DNA of 64,000 bases from Owenia fusiformis (Eukaryota; Annelida; Polychaeta; Sabellida; Oweniidae), in contig CAIIXF020000003.1 in the NCBI GenBank assembly GCA_903813345.2, positions 23,949,248 through 24,013,247 of the forward strand, written 5' to 3'. Made by a program: the position numbers and the translations under genes. Under the pieces are notes generated by a model. It was given only the letters and a program-made list of their open reading frames with translations, was not told the DNA's origin and did not search any database. Shown in pieces: positions 12,739 through 23,904 of this stretch (positions are counted from its first letter, which is position 1; every line of letters starts with the position of its first letter).

Positions 12739-13100
12739 TTTATTCCCCATAGGTATTACCGCAGAACCAGGAATTACACACTGGCAACCGAGCAAGATCT
12801 TTCCTACAGATCTCCCGGTCCCGAGCCCACAATATATCCAATGTAATCCTTCCTATTTCTCCAACATAAAGCCGTTTTTCGGCAGACTGCCTGCTCCGGT
12901 ATGTGGTTAAATGAGCTAAAATAACGGAGTTCTTCACCAGGGCGGCCCCAAGATCAATATATGCAATCAGAACGAGGCTATGGCCTGTAAGACTCGCAGA
13001 ATCATTATAAATTTTCCGACTCAAGTAATCGATAATCACTGGATATCACAGTGGCGGACAGACTTTCAGATCATGCACACACAACCTTTAAATTTTCTCT
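12739..13100 (-). promoter_or_regulatory. Probable Galpha-o 5' UTR and promoter-proximal region
   Basis: Sequence immediately upstream of the Galpha-o start codon on the minus strand, richer in GC than its surroundings. The boundary and transcription start cannot be fixed. No TATA box at a sensible distance was convincing. The open frame of 99 codons here shows no recognisable protein. Confidence 0.35.
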
Positions 13101-13715
13101 GAGATTGTACCATAGGATGGGATACCGTTTACATAAAAAACTGATTTTGGCCAGGCTGTGTGCATGGAAAGGCAGCTGGTTACAATTTATGCCATTCAAG
13201 AACTGAACAATTTTGCGAGAAGCGAGGTAATTAGAAACAAAAGGGACGCAAGTGCCATCTAATCAATATCCACTGATCGAAAGCTATAATAGAACAGATG
13301 GTCGAATATGATTCTTTACTGCTTTTGAAGTTATGTTTATGCCATCTATGAAAGGTTGAACAGCATAAAGTCATTCACTTTAGTAGTATTCCCAGTAATG
13401 ACAGACATGATACTATGTCAGTATCTTGTCTACATAAATAGATCTCATTTCTCATATTATATTTAATTCTATACACATGATACAATGTATAGTTTCTCAG
13501 GTATCCATACGGTTTGAAGAATGTGAAGTGCAAAATGTATATTTTAGTAAAAGTAAAAGTTTTTTTAGTCACACATTTTTTCTTGTTTTATTATTGGGAA
13601 TGTTGCGCTGAGATATGTTCAGAATGCACTAAAGAGGGTCTTTTGAAAAATTTCTGGGGGGGCGATCCCCTAGATCACGCACGACCCATCCATACCCAAA
13701 AGTAGATGATAGGGC

Positions 13716-14640
13716 CGGGGTTTACGAAAAGACCGACCCCACCGACCACCGACCGGTCGGTGTTTTCCACTGGTAGCCTCAAAACTTTAACAGGGTTTGA
13801 AGAAAATGTGTAAAAGACCGACCATATCATGTAAAAGACCGAACATAAGTTTGTAGCCTTAAATTATTAATAATTTGATTTTGAATGTCAATCGTTGGAC
13901 TAGGCAACGTTTTACCGATTTTGTACCTTGCAACGAATGGCAAGCAAACAAATTGGGCATGACCGTCTCCTCTCGATTTGTCTATGGCGGATCCGGGGGG
14001 GGGGGCCCAAACAATATATGTCAACATATTGCATTTTGGAGCGATGTGCAGGTTTAACAATTTCGAAACAAAAATGATTTATTATCGTCATAGCCTACTG
14101 TATACTGAACACGATATAATGCTACATGCGTTCTCTTATCGGGATTAAAAGTGACTTACCATTTCAGTACACCATTAGAAAGCTTTTTTTGTCATATCAA
14201 ATGTAGTTTTTACCAGTTGACGTTTAACAACTGAGAAATCAAACATAACGTTACGACGTCAACATCGACGATGTTTGTGTGTTTTTGTTATTGCGTTTCA
14301 TATGAATGAACTGAATGCAATGTTACGTGCGTTTTTTTCCAAAGTGAACAACTAGGATCAAATTGGTCTTCTAACAACTGAAACATCACTTAAAAATATG
14401 ACATTACAAACCACGACGATGTAACGTTTTCATCGTGATTTGAAATGATTAATTAAACGTTTTTAAATCACGACCTAGTAAAAGTACTATAGTCATTGGA
14501 TTCCCAATTTTAGTTTTACTTCTAATTTTGCATTTTTTCATCTTTATGTAAAAGACCGTCAGCCGACCACCGACCACATGTACCCAACTGTGGAGAGTGA
14601 CTGGTCGGTGGTCGGCGGTCGGTGTTTTTCGAAAACCCGC
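13716..14640. mobile_element. TIR transposon of about 0.92 kb with GACCGACC-rich ends
   Basis: The left end reads ggggtttacgaaaagaccga and then ccgaccaccgaccggtcggt. The right end carries the reverse complement pattern, ggtcggtggtcggcggtcgg then gtttttcgaaaaccc. No transposase is visible, so it is non-autonomous. It abuts the L1-like endonuclease fragment at 14640, suggesting it landed in that LINE. The poly-G motif at 13987-14007 may be a further nested fragment. Confidence 0.8.
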
Positions 14641-14682
14641 TATTTTGTTGGGAAATAACCGTATATCCATCATAAAACAGTT

Positions 14683-14946
14683 GAGTGACACCGAAGGAAG
14701 ATACACCATCATTCAAATACAAAGTAAGGGTAAAAACTACATACGTATATGCTCCAAATGATGAAAATGTGAGGAAAGAGTTTTTCGACCATGTATCAGC
14801 AATTATAACAACAGATTCTAGGGGGAGATTTTAATGTTACTGTATGGATAACAGATTAGACAGATATACAAAAAATGTCGAACATATTCAATAATGATGC
14901 ATCTCGTGGGGCGCTGCTTTATTTAGTTAAATTTTATGACCTCATT
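14683..14946 (+). mobile_element. L1/Tx1-like LINE, endonuclease fragment (broken)
   Basis: Translation pieces in more than one frame match an apurinic-type LINE endonuclease: YVYAPNDENVRKEFFDHVSA, then after a frameshift GGDFNVTVW, then ASRGALLYLVKFYDLIE. The order matches ORF2 of L1/Tx1 elements. Frameshifts and stops make it inactive. It is cut at 14947 by the foldback element and resumes near 15486. Confidence 0.8.
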
Positions 14947-15209
14947 GAGTTCAAAATTAAGCTAGAAGCTTCAAATAAAAAGCATTTTAAGGCCCTTTTC
15001 TTCCTCTATCATCATGGTCATATTTTCATTGGTTATGGGGGGGGGTGCGATCGCACCATCTTACAATGGCATAGGCGTAGCCAGGAGGGGGATCGATGGT
15101 GCGATCGCACCCCTCCCCCAAAACCAATGAAAATATGACCATGATGATAGAGGAAGAAAAGGGCCTTAAAATGGTTTTTATTTTAAGCGTCTAGCTCAAT
15201 TTTGAAGGA
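14947..15209. mobile_element. Foldback element: long hairpin inserted in the LINE
   Basis: Two arms of about 113 bp (about 14947-15059 and 15097-15209) are near-perfect reverse complements, with gggccttttcttcctctatc-type sequence and the palindrome tgcgatcgca in each arm. The short centre contains ggcgtagccagg, resembling the CAGG-type transposon ends elsewhere in the window. Confidence 0.85.
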
Positions 15210-15485
15210 AGTTACATACATTTTTGTAAATTCAAAACAAATCTTACACGTTTTCTAATGATCTATGATGTTTGGCCTACATGTATATATTCGTATTTTT
15301 CGTTTTTTGGGTACCCGTTTTTTTCGACCAGGTACGGGTAACGAAGTTTGAACCCAGCATGGAGGATTCACTACCCGGTTACGTACCCGGTACCCGTTTT
15401 TTCTACAAACCCGAAAAAGCATGTAAAATTTGTCGAGACTGGGGCCTTTTGTCAAATCGGAATCAGTTTTTCTACAAAATTTACA
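15210..15485. other. Insert remainder between the two LINE fragments
   Basis: Sequence with repeated gtacccggtacccgttttt-type motifs (about 15300-15410) and no coding signal. It separates the endonuclease fragment from its continuation, so it is part of the inserted material. Confidence 0.55.
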
Positions 15486-16672
15486 TGGAGGCATGAGAAC
15501 CCCACAAAAATTCAATTAAATGAATCTTATGCAAACGATGACATGCGAAATTCTGTTTCCAAAAGTAGGTTAGATATGTGGTTCATTAAAAGGAATATCA
15601 ATGGGTAACAGTAGCCTCTGTGAGATAGCTCCATCGGTTAAGTCTGATCACAAATGTGTATTACTAGACACTATGTCAAATGTAAATAGTAAACGAGGCC
15701 CTGGCTTTTGGAAAATTAATAATAAACTGATTGAGAATGAAGAATATCAAAATATTATCAGGATATTGGTGAAAAATGTTAAAACAGAATATAATGACCT
15801 TGATAACATCCAAATGTGGGAATTTCTAAAATACAAAGTTAAAGTTCGAACTATTGAGTTTTCCAAGCAAAAGGCCAGGGCACTTAGGGCGCAAGAGATA
15901 GAGCTTATTAAATCATTAGAGAATCTAGACAGTGAGCTGGTAAACGGAAATGATCTCAATGCAAATAACTGTAGGAAATACGATGAAGCAAAATCAAAGC
16001 TAAATGACATTTATCAGTAAAAAACTGAAGGGGCCATTCAGCGCTCAAGGGCTGAATGGGTTGAAAAGGGGGAGAAAAGTACTCAATATTTTTTCAATTT
16101 GGAAAAATCTGACCATAACTCAAAAAACACATTACAAGACTTATTGTTGATGGAGCTATTGTTACGGATGAGATTGAAATTCTTGATCAAATAAAAGCAC
16201 TTTATGAAGAACTTTATTCATCGAAATCATTAAAAGATTGTGAGAAATATAGACGTTTTGATGAAGGAATGCAAATAGATAAATTATATAATAATGAACG
16301 ATTATCATGTGAGGGAACCTTAACAACTGATGAATGTTTTAAAGCCTTAAAGAGATTTAAAAATGGAAAAACACCCGAAAGTGACGGTCTTAGCTCCGAA
16401 TGGTACTTAAGCACTTTTGGGTTGATATTAAAGAATCCGTAGTTAACTCATTCAATTTTGCATTTGAAAAGGGTATTCTTTCCATGAGCCAAAGACAAGG
16501 TGTTATAGCCCTGATACCGAAGGGAGAAAAAGATTCAGAATATTTAAAAAATTGGCGACCAATTACTTTGCTAAATATTAATTATAAAATTGCATCCAAA
16601 TCAATAGCACAGAGAATAAATGCTGTTCTAGGTAAAATTATTGGTTCGGATCAAACTGCTTTTAATGAATAA
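15486..16672 (+). pseudogene. L1/Tx1-like LINE ORF2 fragment, endonuclease end to early reverse transcriptase
   Basis: This continues the LINE after the insert. Pieces in order are WRHENPTKI, SRLDMWFIKRNI and SDHKCVLLD (endonuclease C-terminus). Next come RGPGFWKINN, then a stop at 16018, then GAIQRSRAEWVEKGEKSTQY and FFNLEKS. After a frame change follow SMSQRQGVIALIPKGEKDS, LKNWRPITLLNINYKIASKS and DQTAFNE, the conserved finger motifs of L1-type reverse transcriptase. Stop codons and frameshifts show decay, and the catalytic YADD region is absent. It ends just before the next transposon at 16712. Confidence 0.88.
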
Positions 16673-16711
16673 GAAACGAGAATTTCAAAATAAAATAGCT
16701 CGTTAAAAATA

Positions 16712-18375
16712 AGGCCCGTAGGGCACTTTTCTCCAAGGGGGTGCGGTTTTTACTAAAAAAGAATATAAAATTGTAATTTTTTTGCTGCGTACATCAAATC
16801 GCATAAGTCAGAGGGGGAGGAGTGGTTACTCCCTATATTGGGGCCACTCAGCCTATTTGTAGTATTTTATTGTTTTCGTATTGTTTTAGACTAAATATTG
16901 TATGAGCATTTTGTAGAAACACTGGAATAGGGGGAGGGGGTGCTAGAAGGGCATAAATGTTTACTCAATAACTTTTACCAATTCAAGATCACATTCAGTG
17001 ATTTCCGGACACATTCAAGGTGTTTTAATCAATAGAATCAATTTAAAGAATTTCAGATTTTACTAATTCAAGATGCTGTCTGGTTAATTCTGACCACTTT
17101 TAATGGGTTTGAGTACATGAATGCTTTAGTTTTTGGGGTGGAGTGCCAGAAAATGTTATGATTTCAATATGTCACTTGGTGATTTCTGGGCACTTTAAAG
17201 TACTTATAGTAAAATTAATTGTATGGGGTGTAAGGAGTGGCCCACTCCCCGTAGAAAATTTTACACTTTTGAGATGGTATTTGGTGCTTTCTGGGCTCTT
17301 TCAAAGTGTATGAGTCAATAAAAAAAATGTGATTTTTTTCAAATTATTTTGGGAGTGTCAAAGAGGATGAGAGGGTGAAGTGGGATGGGAGTTGTCCCCC
17401 AGAATCATTGACCATATCAATGTGCTATTTGGTGATGTCTGATGAATGTCTTGAGGGTGCCAGAGGGGGAGCAAGTGTTTGTTCCCCATATCTGTCCCCC
17501 AGAAATATTGACCATATCAAGGTGCTATTTGATGAAGTCCAGGCACTTTAAAAGTGTCTGAGACAATACATGAAATAAATTCAGAATTATTTTTGTCAAT
17601 TGGTTTGTGGGGGATGTGAGGGCTGGCCTACTTTCCTAGAAAATTTTACAATCTTAAGATGCTATTTGGTGCTTTCTAGGCACTTTCAAAGTGTATGACT
17701 CAATAAAAAATTTGAAAAAAAATCACAATTCTTTTTCAATTTTTTGAGTTTTGAGGGTTGTCAAAGGGGGGGGGGGGGGTGCCATAGGGGGGAGGGTGCC
17801 AGAGCGGGAGGTGGGGTGGGAATGCCAGAGGCAATACAGACAATACACGAAATTTAGAATTATTTCAATTGTTTTGTGGGAGATGTGAGGGGTGGCCATG
17901 CAACTCTCCTAGAAAATTTTACAATTTTATTATGCTATTTGGTGCTTCTGGGCACTTTCAAAGTGTATGAAACAATAAAAAATATGAAAAAAACATTTCA
18001 GTTTGGGGGGGTGTAAAGGGGGGGGGGGGGTGCCAGAGGGTGAGTAAGTGTAATTCTCCCAGAATCATTGACTAGTATATCAAGGTGCTATTTGATGATG
18101 TCTGGGCACTTTAAAAGTGACTGAGACAATACACGAATATTCAGAATTATTTCAATTATTTTGTGGGGGATGTGAGGGATGGCCAACTCTCCTAGAAAAT
18201 TCTACAATTTTGATATGCTATTTGGTGCTTTCTGCTGGGCACTTTCAAAGTGTATGACTCAATAAAAAATATGAAAAAATCCGATTTTTTCAATAAGGGG
18301 GTGTAAAGGGGGGGGGGGTGCCAGAGGGGGAGGTGGGGTGGGAATGCCAGAGGGCGAGTAAGTCATCTCAAAGGG
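16712..18375 (+). mobile_element. Copy A of a 1.7-2.2 kb non-autonomous element with internal subrepeats
   Basis: It starts aggcccgtagggcacttttc, then tccaagggggtgcgg, and contains repeated blocks: agaaaattttacaattttga, gctatttggtgctttctggg, cactttcaaagtgtatga, then a poly-A segment and a poly-G segment with gtgccagagggggaggtggg. The same sequence appears reverse-complemented at 24575-26745 (copy B). The far end of copy A lacks the terminus seen in copy B, so copy A is truncated. No transposase is visible. Confidence 0.85.
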
Positions 18376-19264
18376 GCCAGGAATTTGGGCGATAGAGTAG
18401 GCCTAAGTCCCGGGGCCTAAGTACATACTGTATCTTTCAAAACAATACGTCGCATTTTAACGAGTTATGTCTGCGTTTGGATTTTTTCTGGAAAGAATAC
18501 CACGTTCGTAAATTTCGCCGTTTGTTGTTCGTTCGTTTAATTGACGTAGGACCTTATTATCGCCCAAATTCATGTTTTGCAACAAAATTTACAAAACATT
18601 GAATTATACCAAACTGCTCCGATTGGAAACGTACATCAAAATATGTGTAGTATCCAGGAAGATGATCAATTCAGATTGGAGTCGAAGTCGGAGCTAAAGT
18701 ACGTGCAATTTCTCTTTCTTGGACATCTTGATTTTTTTCAGTGTTATAAAGTGGGGAACAACAAGAAAATGCAGCAAACTCCTCGAGTCGAGGTCTCCAA
18801 GTCAAAAAAATGCCTGACCCTCTCATATATCTGTTGATTATCCCTGTTTATAACTGATTCAAGAGCGTGGCACTGAACGAACCTATATGCCTATTTGTTA
18901 TTTGTTTAGTTGTTGGTTGGGTAACATGTTAATGACGTCACAAATGATGCGAAGAATCTTTAAACCAATCAGTGAAGTCTATATTAATTGTTTGTTTAGT
19001 TGTTGATGTGGCAAGACGTGTCTGACGTCACGGGTGATTGCATCATATTCCAGTCACGCCATTTTACGACATTGCATAATTTTAGCTGATTTTGGCTTCA
19101 TTTCACTTTATTTAAAAGACTTTTAAAAATATATCAATGAGTCAGTATTTTTTCTTATAAATATTAATATTTGAATTTGAGGTCAAAGTCCGAAAATTTG
19201 ATAAACTGATTGAAATCACATTTTAAAGAGGTGAAGAAGTGAATAATTACAGGAGCAAACGTGA
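18376..19264. other. No feature identified
   Basis: Mixed sequence between two transposon blocks. Near 18880-19040 there are two related stretches with ttgtttagttgttg and cgtcac, a weak direct repeat about 110 bp apart. No gene is recognisable. Confidence 0.4.
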
Positions 19265-19271
19265 TCAATGG

Positions 19272-19482
19272 TTCGAGGTCTCCCGCAAAGTAGTCGCTAC
19301 GCTCCTACTTCGCGCTGCCTTCGGCAGAGGAGACCTTGAAATAATAAACCTGGAAAAAGTGGATTGGCCAGGCTCCCAGAATGCAACATGACACATGCAA
19401 GCTTACAAAATGCCGCTCCGCCATTTTGAAACCTGTCACGAGTAAATAAGATTAACTGATGTTGCATTCTGGGAGTCAATCC
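19272..19482. repeat. Nested small inverted repeats
   Basis: Outer pair: gaggtctcc near 19274 against ggagacctt near 19328. Inner pair: ctcccagaatgcaacatga near 19373 against gttgcattctgggagtca near 19462, about 75 bp apart. They are probably ends of foldback-type transposons. Confidence 0.65.
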
Positions 19483-19489
19483 TTCTTGG

Positions 19490-21700
19490 ATTTACTTCCT
19501 ACAAAAGCTATGTAGATTTTGATACAATAGCTTTCCAACGGCACACTTGGACAGCTTAGTAATAGTGACCTTTGAAATATGAATAAAGATTTCAGCGGCT
19601 TACTTTTGGTCTCTAACTGTGTCTTACGTCATTATCATCAATCCGTGCAGGTATTGGAGCTAGACTGTATCCTTCGTCTGAATAAATATTCAGACTGTAA
19701 GTCACCTATTGTAAAATGTGGTGTTGTATAAATGTTACAAATAAGTTTGTTTAATGATAAAATGATTACCTTATAAAGAACTTACAATATTATTTTTTCG
19801 TATATTGTCCTCTTACTGAAGATATTCATAAAATGTACAGACGCTTCTTGTAGCGAAGCCATTGATTAGGTCAAGCCATTTTGGCAATGCCAATTCTCAC
19901 GATAAACGAGATTTAGCCAGTGACGTCAGTCTATTTGTAAACAAATAACACGTGGAGCGGATGGAGCAACATTACGGAAGCATATTGATAAATTCCATTT
20001 GTGCGGGAATTTATTAGATCTAGTCATTTATTATCATTATCCCGATTAATTTTCTTCATTTATAGTAAATAGAGCGGAAATATTCATGAAGAAGGCCGAG
20101 GTAATCAAGTAGTCATGTGTTGTCAAAGTTCAAAAATTTGCATATCTCGTTTGGATCTCGTGAACTCAAACGTCCTTGACATTGATTTCGCGATCTACTT
20201 ATGAACACATCCTGAAGTTTTGGTGAGTCTGAACATTTCATTATTTTATATCAACTTGTACCCGCCTTATACAAATATTTTTGCTTCTAGTTTAAGATGA
20301 ACATCTCTTCAACATATTCACCAATTTTCAAGGTGAACATTCTTGTAATAAACGAGAAATTTATCAATCATAACAGACCGAATATTATATTCGGTCTGTT
20401 GGATACATACTAGTATTGGAGCGCTGAGATACTTCTTTTTCGATCAAGACTTGTAAATTGTTCATTGAGTGAATGTTTTTTCGACCCATTTCCAATATGG
20501 CGGTTTGCTAGGAGCGAGATACGCAACGAACGAAATGAATTTTGAGAATTATTAGAGTAGATTTCATGGCCTGACTTCGTCGATAGAACTTGAAAAATAA
20601 GACTTATCTGAAGATTAGGAGTCTTACTTACTCTCTAGAGGTTAGAACACACATTTTAATGAAACCATATCAGCTATGTTTTGTTCATTATGAAGCATAA
20701 GCACAGAACTTGATTGAAATTTGTGTTAATGCTTTTTGGACTTTTCCATTTTCCTCGTGTTTACTTCCGAGATGGCTTTGCCTCTATCACGAAATACTGT
20801 ATTGACCTTGAACTTTAATTTTGTGACATATCATCCAGCCATGTCTGATGTAAAAATAATTAAAATATTTGAAAATAATGTTTTGTGGTCTCTTCTGCAG
20901 ACGAGTTTAGGACAGGGCAGAGGAGGATGGCCTGTTCTAAGATAGAAAAAGTGCATGATCTACAGTTGAACTATTGGTCTGAATGAAATGCTGCGCGGAA
21001 AGTATGAATGGGTCATCAGCTGTATTAGTCTATTAATATTCTAGGACCTGTTTGTGATGCTTATAATTTAGACCAAAGTGTAGACGAATACACGCACGTG
21101 TAAATTATAAAATCAACGAACAAAGATTCAATTTTCACAAATTTTCGGTAATTTATCGTATTGAAACTTCCGAAACTTACTACGAAATCATTCATTTTCA
21201 TGATCCATAATTTACCTCTTGGATATTGCGCTAAATGCTCTATAGTTGCCGCAACAAAGGTGATAGAGTTTCATTAAAATGTGTGTTCTAACCTCTAGAG
21301 GATAAGTAAGACTCCTAATCTTCAGGTAAATCTTATTTTTCAAGTTCTACCGACGAAGTCAGGCCATGAAATCTACTCTAGGTTTGGACTACCTCCGGAG
21401 ATTCACGGAAATGTCCGAGCAGAAAACGCCATATTGGAATTTGGCAGTAAAAACATTCACTTGACTAACAATTACAAGTCTTGATCGAAAAAGAAGTACT
21501 TCAGCGCTCCAATACTTGCACGGGAGGATGATAATGATGTATAACATAGTTAGAGAACAAAAGTAGGCAGCTGATCGCCTTAATTCGTGTTTTAAAGGTC
21601 ACTATTATTCAGCTGTCCATTTCCCCGTTTGAGAGCCATAAGTTTCAAAATCTAACATGGCTCTCGAAGTGAGTAACCTTGGATCACAGACATGGCGATT
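19490..21700. mobile_element. Long inverted-repeat element, host of a nested insertion
   Basis: The left arm (about 19490-19660 plus 20413-20665) pairs with the right arm (about 21269-21700), giving arms of roughly 430 bp. Shared blocks include aatagtgacctttgaaata / ttttaaaggtcactatt, gatacttctttttcgatcaa / ttgatcgaaaaagaagtac, and gaggttagaacacacatttt / aaaatgtgtgttctaacctc. The roughly 600-bp centre has no transposase frame. Continuity of the left arm is broken by the 752-bp insertion at 19661-20412. Confidence 0.85.
19661..20412. mobile_element. Nested 752-bp TIR transposon with 10-bp target duplication
   Basis: Flanked by identical GTATTGGAGC at 19651-19660 and 20413-20422. The ends are TAGACTGTATCC and GGATACATACTA, inverted repeats matching 10 of 12. 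Subterminal palindromes are present at both ends: gtctgaataaatattcagac on the left, and a 29-bp perfect palindrome at 20372-20400 on the right. No coding sequence is seen. A target duplication of 9-11 bp is typical of Mutator-like elements, so that class is inferred. Confidence 0.88.
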
Positions 21701-21849
21701 CATGAAAACATTTGTTCGATTTGGAAGGAAGTTATCCATCATTTGCAGGTATGAAGCTTTGGATTCATTTATTGTGCTACTTAAAGTGAATGGGAATTAT
21801 TTTTCTACCGTTTGGGAGAGTTTGAGACACGCAACTTAGAATTTAGCTC

Positions 21850-21936
21850 ATTGTGACGACTTTTGATGGTTGAGGTTTATAATGTCTCCGACTTGGGAGA
21901 CATTAATAAACCTCAACCATCAAAAGTTGTCACAAT
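21850..21936. repeat. Strong hairpin, about 40-bp arms and 6-base loop
   Basis: Arm 21850-21889 (starting attgtgacgacttttgatgg) is the near-perfect reverse complement of 21896-21936 (ending aaagttgtcacaat). The spacer is only six bases. It lies just outside the long inverted-repeat element. Confidence 0.9.
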
Positions 21937-22084
21937 AGACGGAGAAAATAGAGCACCCAATTCACTGAGGTAAGAATTTATGACATATGTGACAGGATGT
22001 CTTTTTCATAGTGTTAGTAATTATTTATGTTCACCACTGTAAACATGTCTCTGGTCAGTTTAACTTCCTATAGTGCTGATACAA

Positions 22085-22395
22085 AATAATAAAGGGTGAG
22101 TTTTCATACTAAACAGAGTGCTCCTACCGGAATGGATTTGCCTATATACCCCTGAGACTCTTATCTGATAGATAAAAAAGTACATATAATTTCATTTTGT
22201 TTCATTGAGTTTGTGTTTCAATGTAACTTACGTAAAAACATAAAAAATCAACCTGAGATTTTAGAGATTTTTTGCCTATAATAGCAAAAGTTTTGCCTTA
22301 TTTGTGCATTTTGTGCTTGAGATAAGAGTAACAGGGGTATTTAGGCAAATACATTTTGGAACGAGTCTCTACTTTGAAAACCCATCATTCATTTA
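22085..22395. mobile_element. Imperfect inverted-repeat element (MITE-like)
   Basis: The left segment, aagggtgagttttcatacta through gatttgcctatatacccctg to agactcttatctgat, pairs with the right segment gataagagtaacaggggtat, ttaggcaaataca, gaaaacccatcatt. The arms are about 85 bp, separated by about 145 bp. No coding sequence is seen. Confidence 0.75.
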
Positions 22396-22549
22396 TATTG
22401 GCGTTCACTGTAGCAATATTCTGTTGTACATGTAGATCGAACTTCAATTTTTGAGGAATTGAGTTTTTCCATTTTACATAAAGGCAACCTCCCATAATTG
22501 TGGGGCTGATTTTTCAAACTACTTGAGTATTAAAATCTTGTGTTTGAAA

Positions 22550-23615
22550 ATAAGCTGGATAAGTCACACTACCCTACCTCGATCGCGCATGCGCGAATTT
22601 TTGGGCTTTCAACCAGGTCGCTTTTGAGTATATCGACTGCTTAGTCAAAACGTTAATACGTTTGGTGCTCGGAATGAGTCAATATTGCTATTCGCTGAAC
22701 TTCAGTGGTGCAACAGTGAAGTCCATGTTCCAAGTTATATGATAGTTGAAGAAAGAATGTAAATAATATCGTTTTAAATTTTAAAATATTTGATATGTCA
22801 TAGTACACGGTACACAGTTGCAAAAATTGATCAATACAGGCTACAAGGAATGTAAATTGTTCAATGGTACAGGGAGCAAGAAAGTAAGCTGATTATACAG
22901 ACATACTATGTCCCGATCTCATGTACATTTACGTTGCAAACTGATAAATGACTATCCGCTATCAGTATTAATGACTATCCGGTATTCAGAATAATTAAAA
23001 TTGCCTGAACTACATGTGAAGAATCTTTCTATATAACCCCTTGAATGGTCTAATTCACTACAGTCCTCAAAAACCGACCATTTAAAATATTTTGTTCAAA
23101 ATACTATCATGCCACGACTTGAGAGCCTTTTGTTCTTCACGATTTGCTGGTACGACTTTTTATGCATCTTAAGATTTTAGAAAAACAATTAATTCACAAA
23201 TATACAGTTGAATAACATACTAGAAAACGTATCCACATATAACACGATGACACGCAGTTTAAATAACAGTTAACTGTTTTTTTTTTGTTACATATCAATG
23301 TAACATTTTCGAAGGGAAACTTACATGCTCCCTGTACGTTGATAGATTTACTGAAATGTAGCGTGTATTGCATTCGAGTTTTGCTTCACTGCACCCACTA
23401 TTATCTATCTTTGCCTATAGTGTTTTTTTGCCAACAATATTCTACAAACTGCTTGATGAATTAATTCTATGTCTGGTAGAACACTAGAAATAAATGTAAA
23501 ATGTATTTTACGTTCAGAAATATGGAATTAAACCCACGTCCTCCATTTGCAACTTAGCTGTACCCTGTATCCCTTTTGAACGTGGTCACGTGGTAGGGTA
23601 GTGTGATAAGTGGTT
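22550..23615. mobile_element. TIR element of about 1.06 kb just upstream of CTU2
   Basis: The left end reads ggataagtcacactacccta (22557-22576) and the right end has ggtagggtagtgtgataag (23592-23610), inverted repeats of about 18 bp that extend imperfectly outwards. A palindromic cgcgcatgcgcg follows the left end. No transposase frame is seen. It ends about 170 bp before the first CTU2 exon I can support, so it may contribute promoter or 5' UTR sequence. Confidence 0.75.
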
Positions 23616-23785
23616 ATTTAGAAAAAATTCAAATTTTTTTGTCAACTTCTAATAACGTCTTTCGGCTCCAAGATTTCTTTACACAAGTAGTTGTGGGGGT
23701 GATTTGAAAAGACTTGCAATGGTGTGTTGAAATAAGACCAGCCTATAAGTTGTGAAAAGCAACAAACTAAAATTGAAACATCGCA

Positions 23786-23904
23786 ATGTTCGGAAAATTG
23801 GCAAATAGAACCATTGAACTTTCTTATTTTAGTACTGGCAGAGTGTGTATGAAATGTCAGAACTTGGCAGTTGTCGTCATCAGGGTGAACGATGCATTTT
23901 GCAG
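23786..23904 (+). CDS. CTU2: CTU2 exon 1 (start uncertain)
   Basis: From CMKCQNLAVVVIRVNDAFC onwards this is clearly CTU2; donor AG|gtacgt. The first in-frame ATG is at 23786, after an in-frame stop, giving MFGKLANRTIELSYFSTGRV before the zinc motif. The alternative is that tttcttattttag at 23832 is a real acceptor and the initiator lies on an upstream exon I could not find. The N-terminus is therefore unsettled; the residues from 18 on are firm. Confidence 0.75.

Noticed and set aside
12740-13039. 99-codon minus-strand frame upstream of Galpha-o
   Set aside because: No recognisable protein; position fits 5' UTR/promoter of Galpha-o.
21657-21839. Possible CTU2 first exon ATGGCTCTCGAA|gtgagt
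   Set aside because: Its phase 0 donor does not fit the next exon (which would need phase 2 at 23833), and the sequence is an arm of the long inverted repeat.
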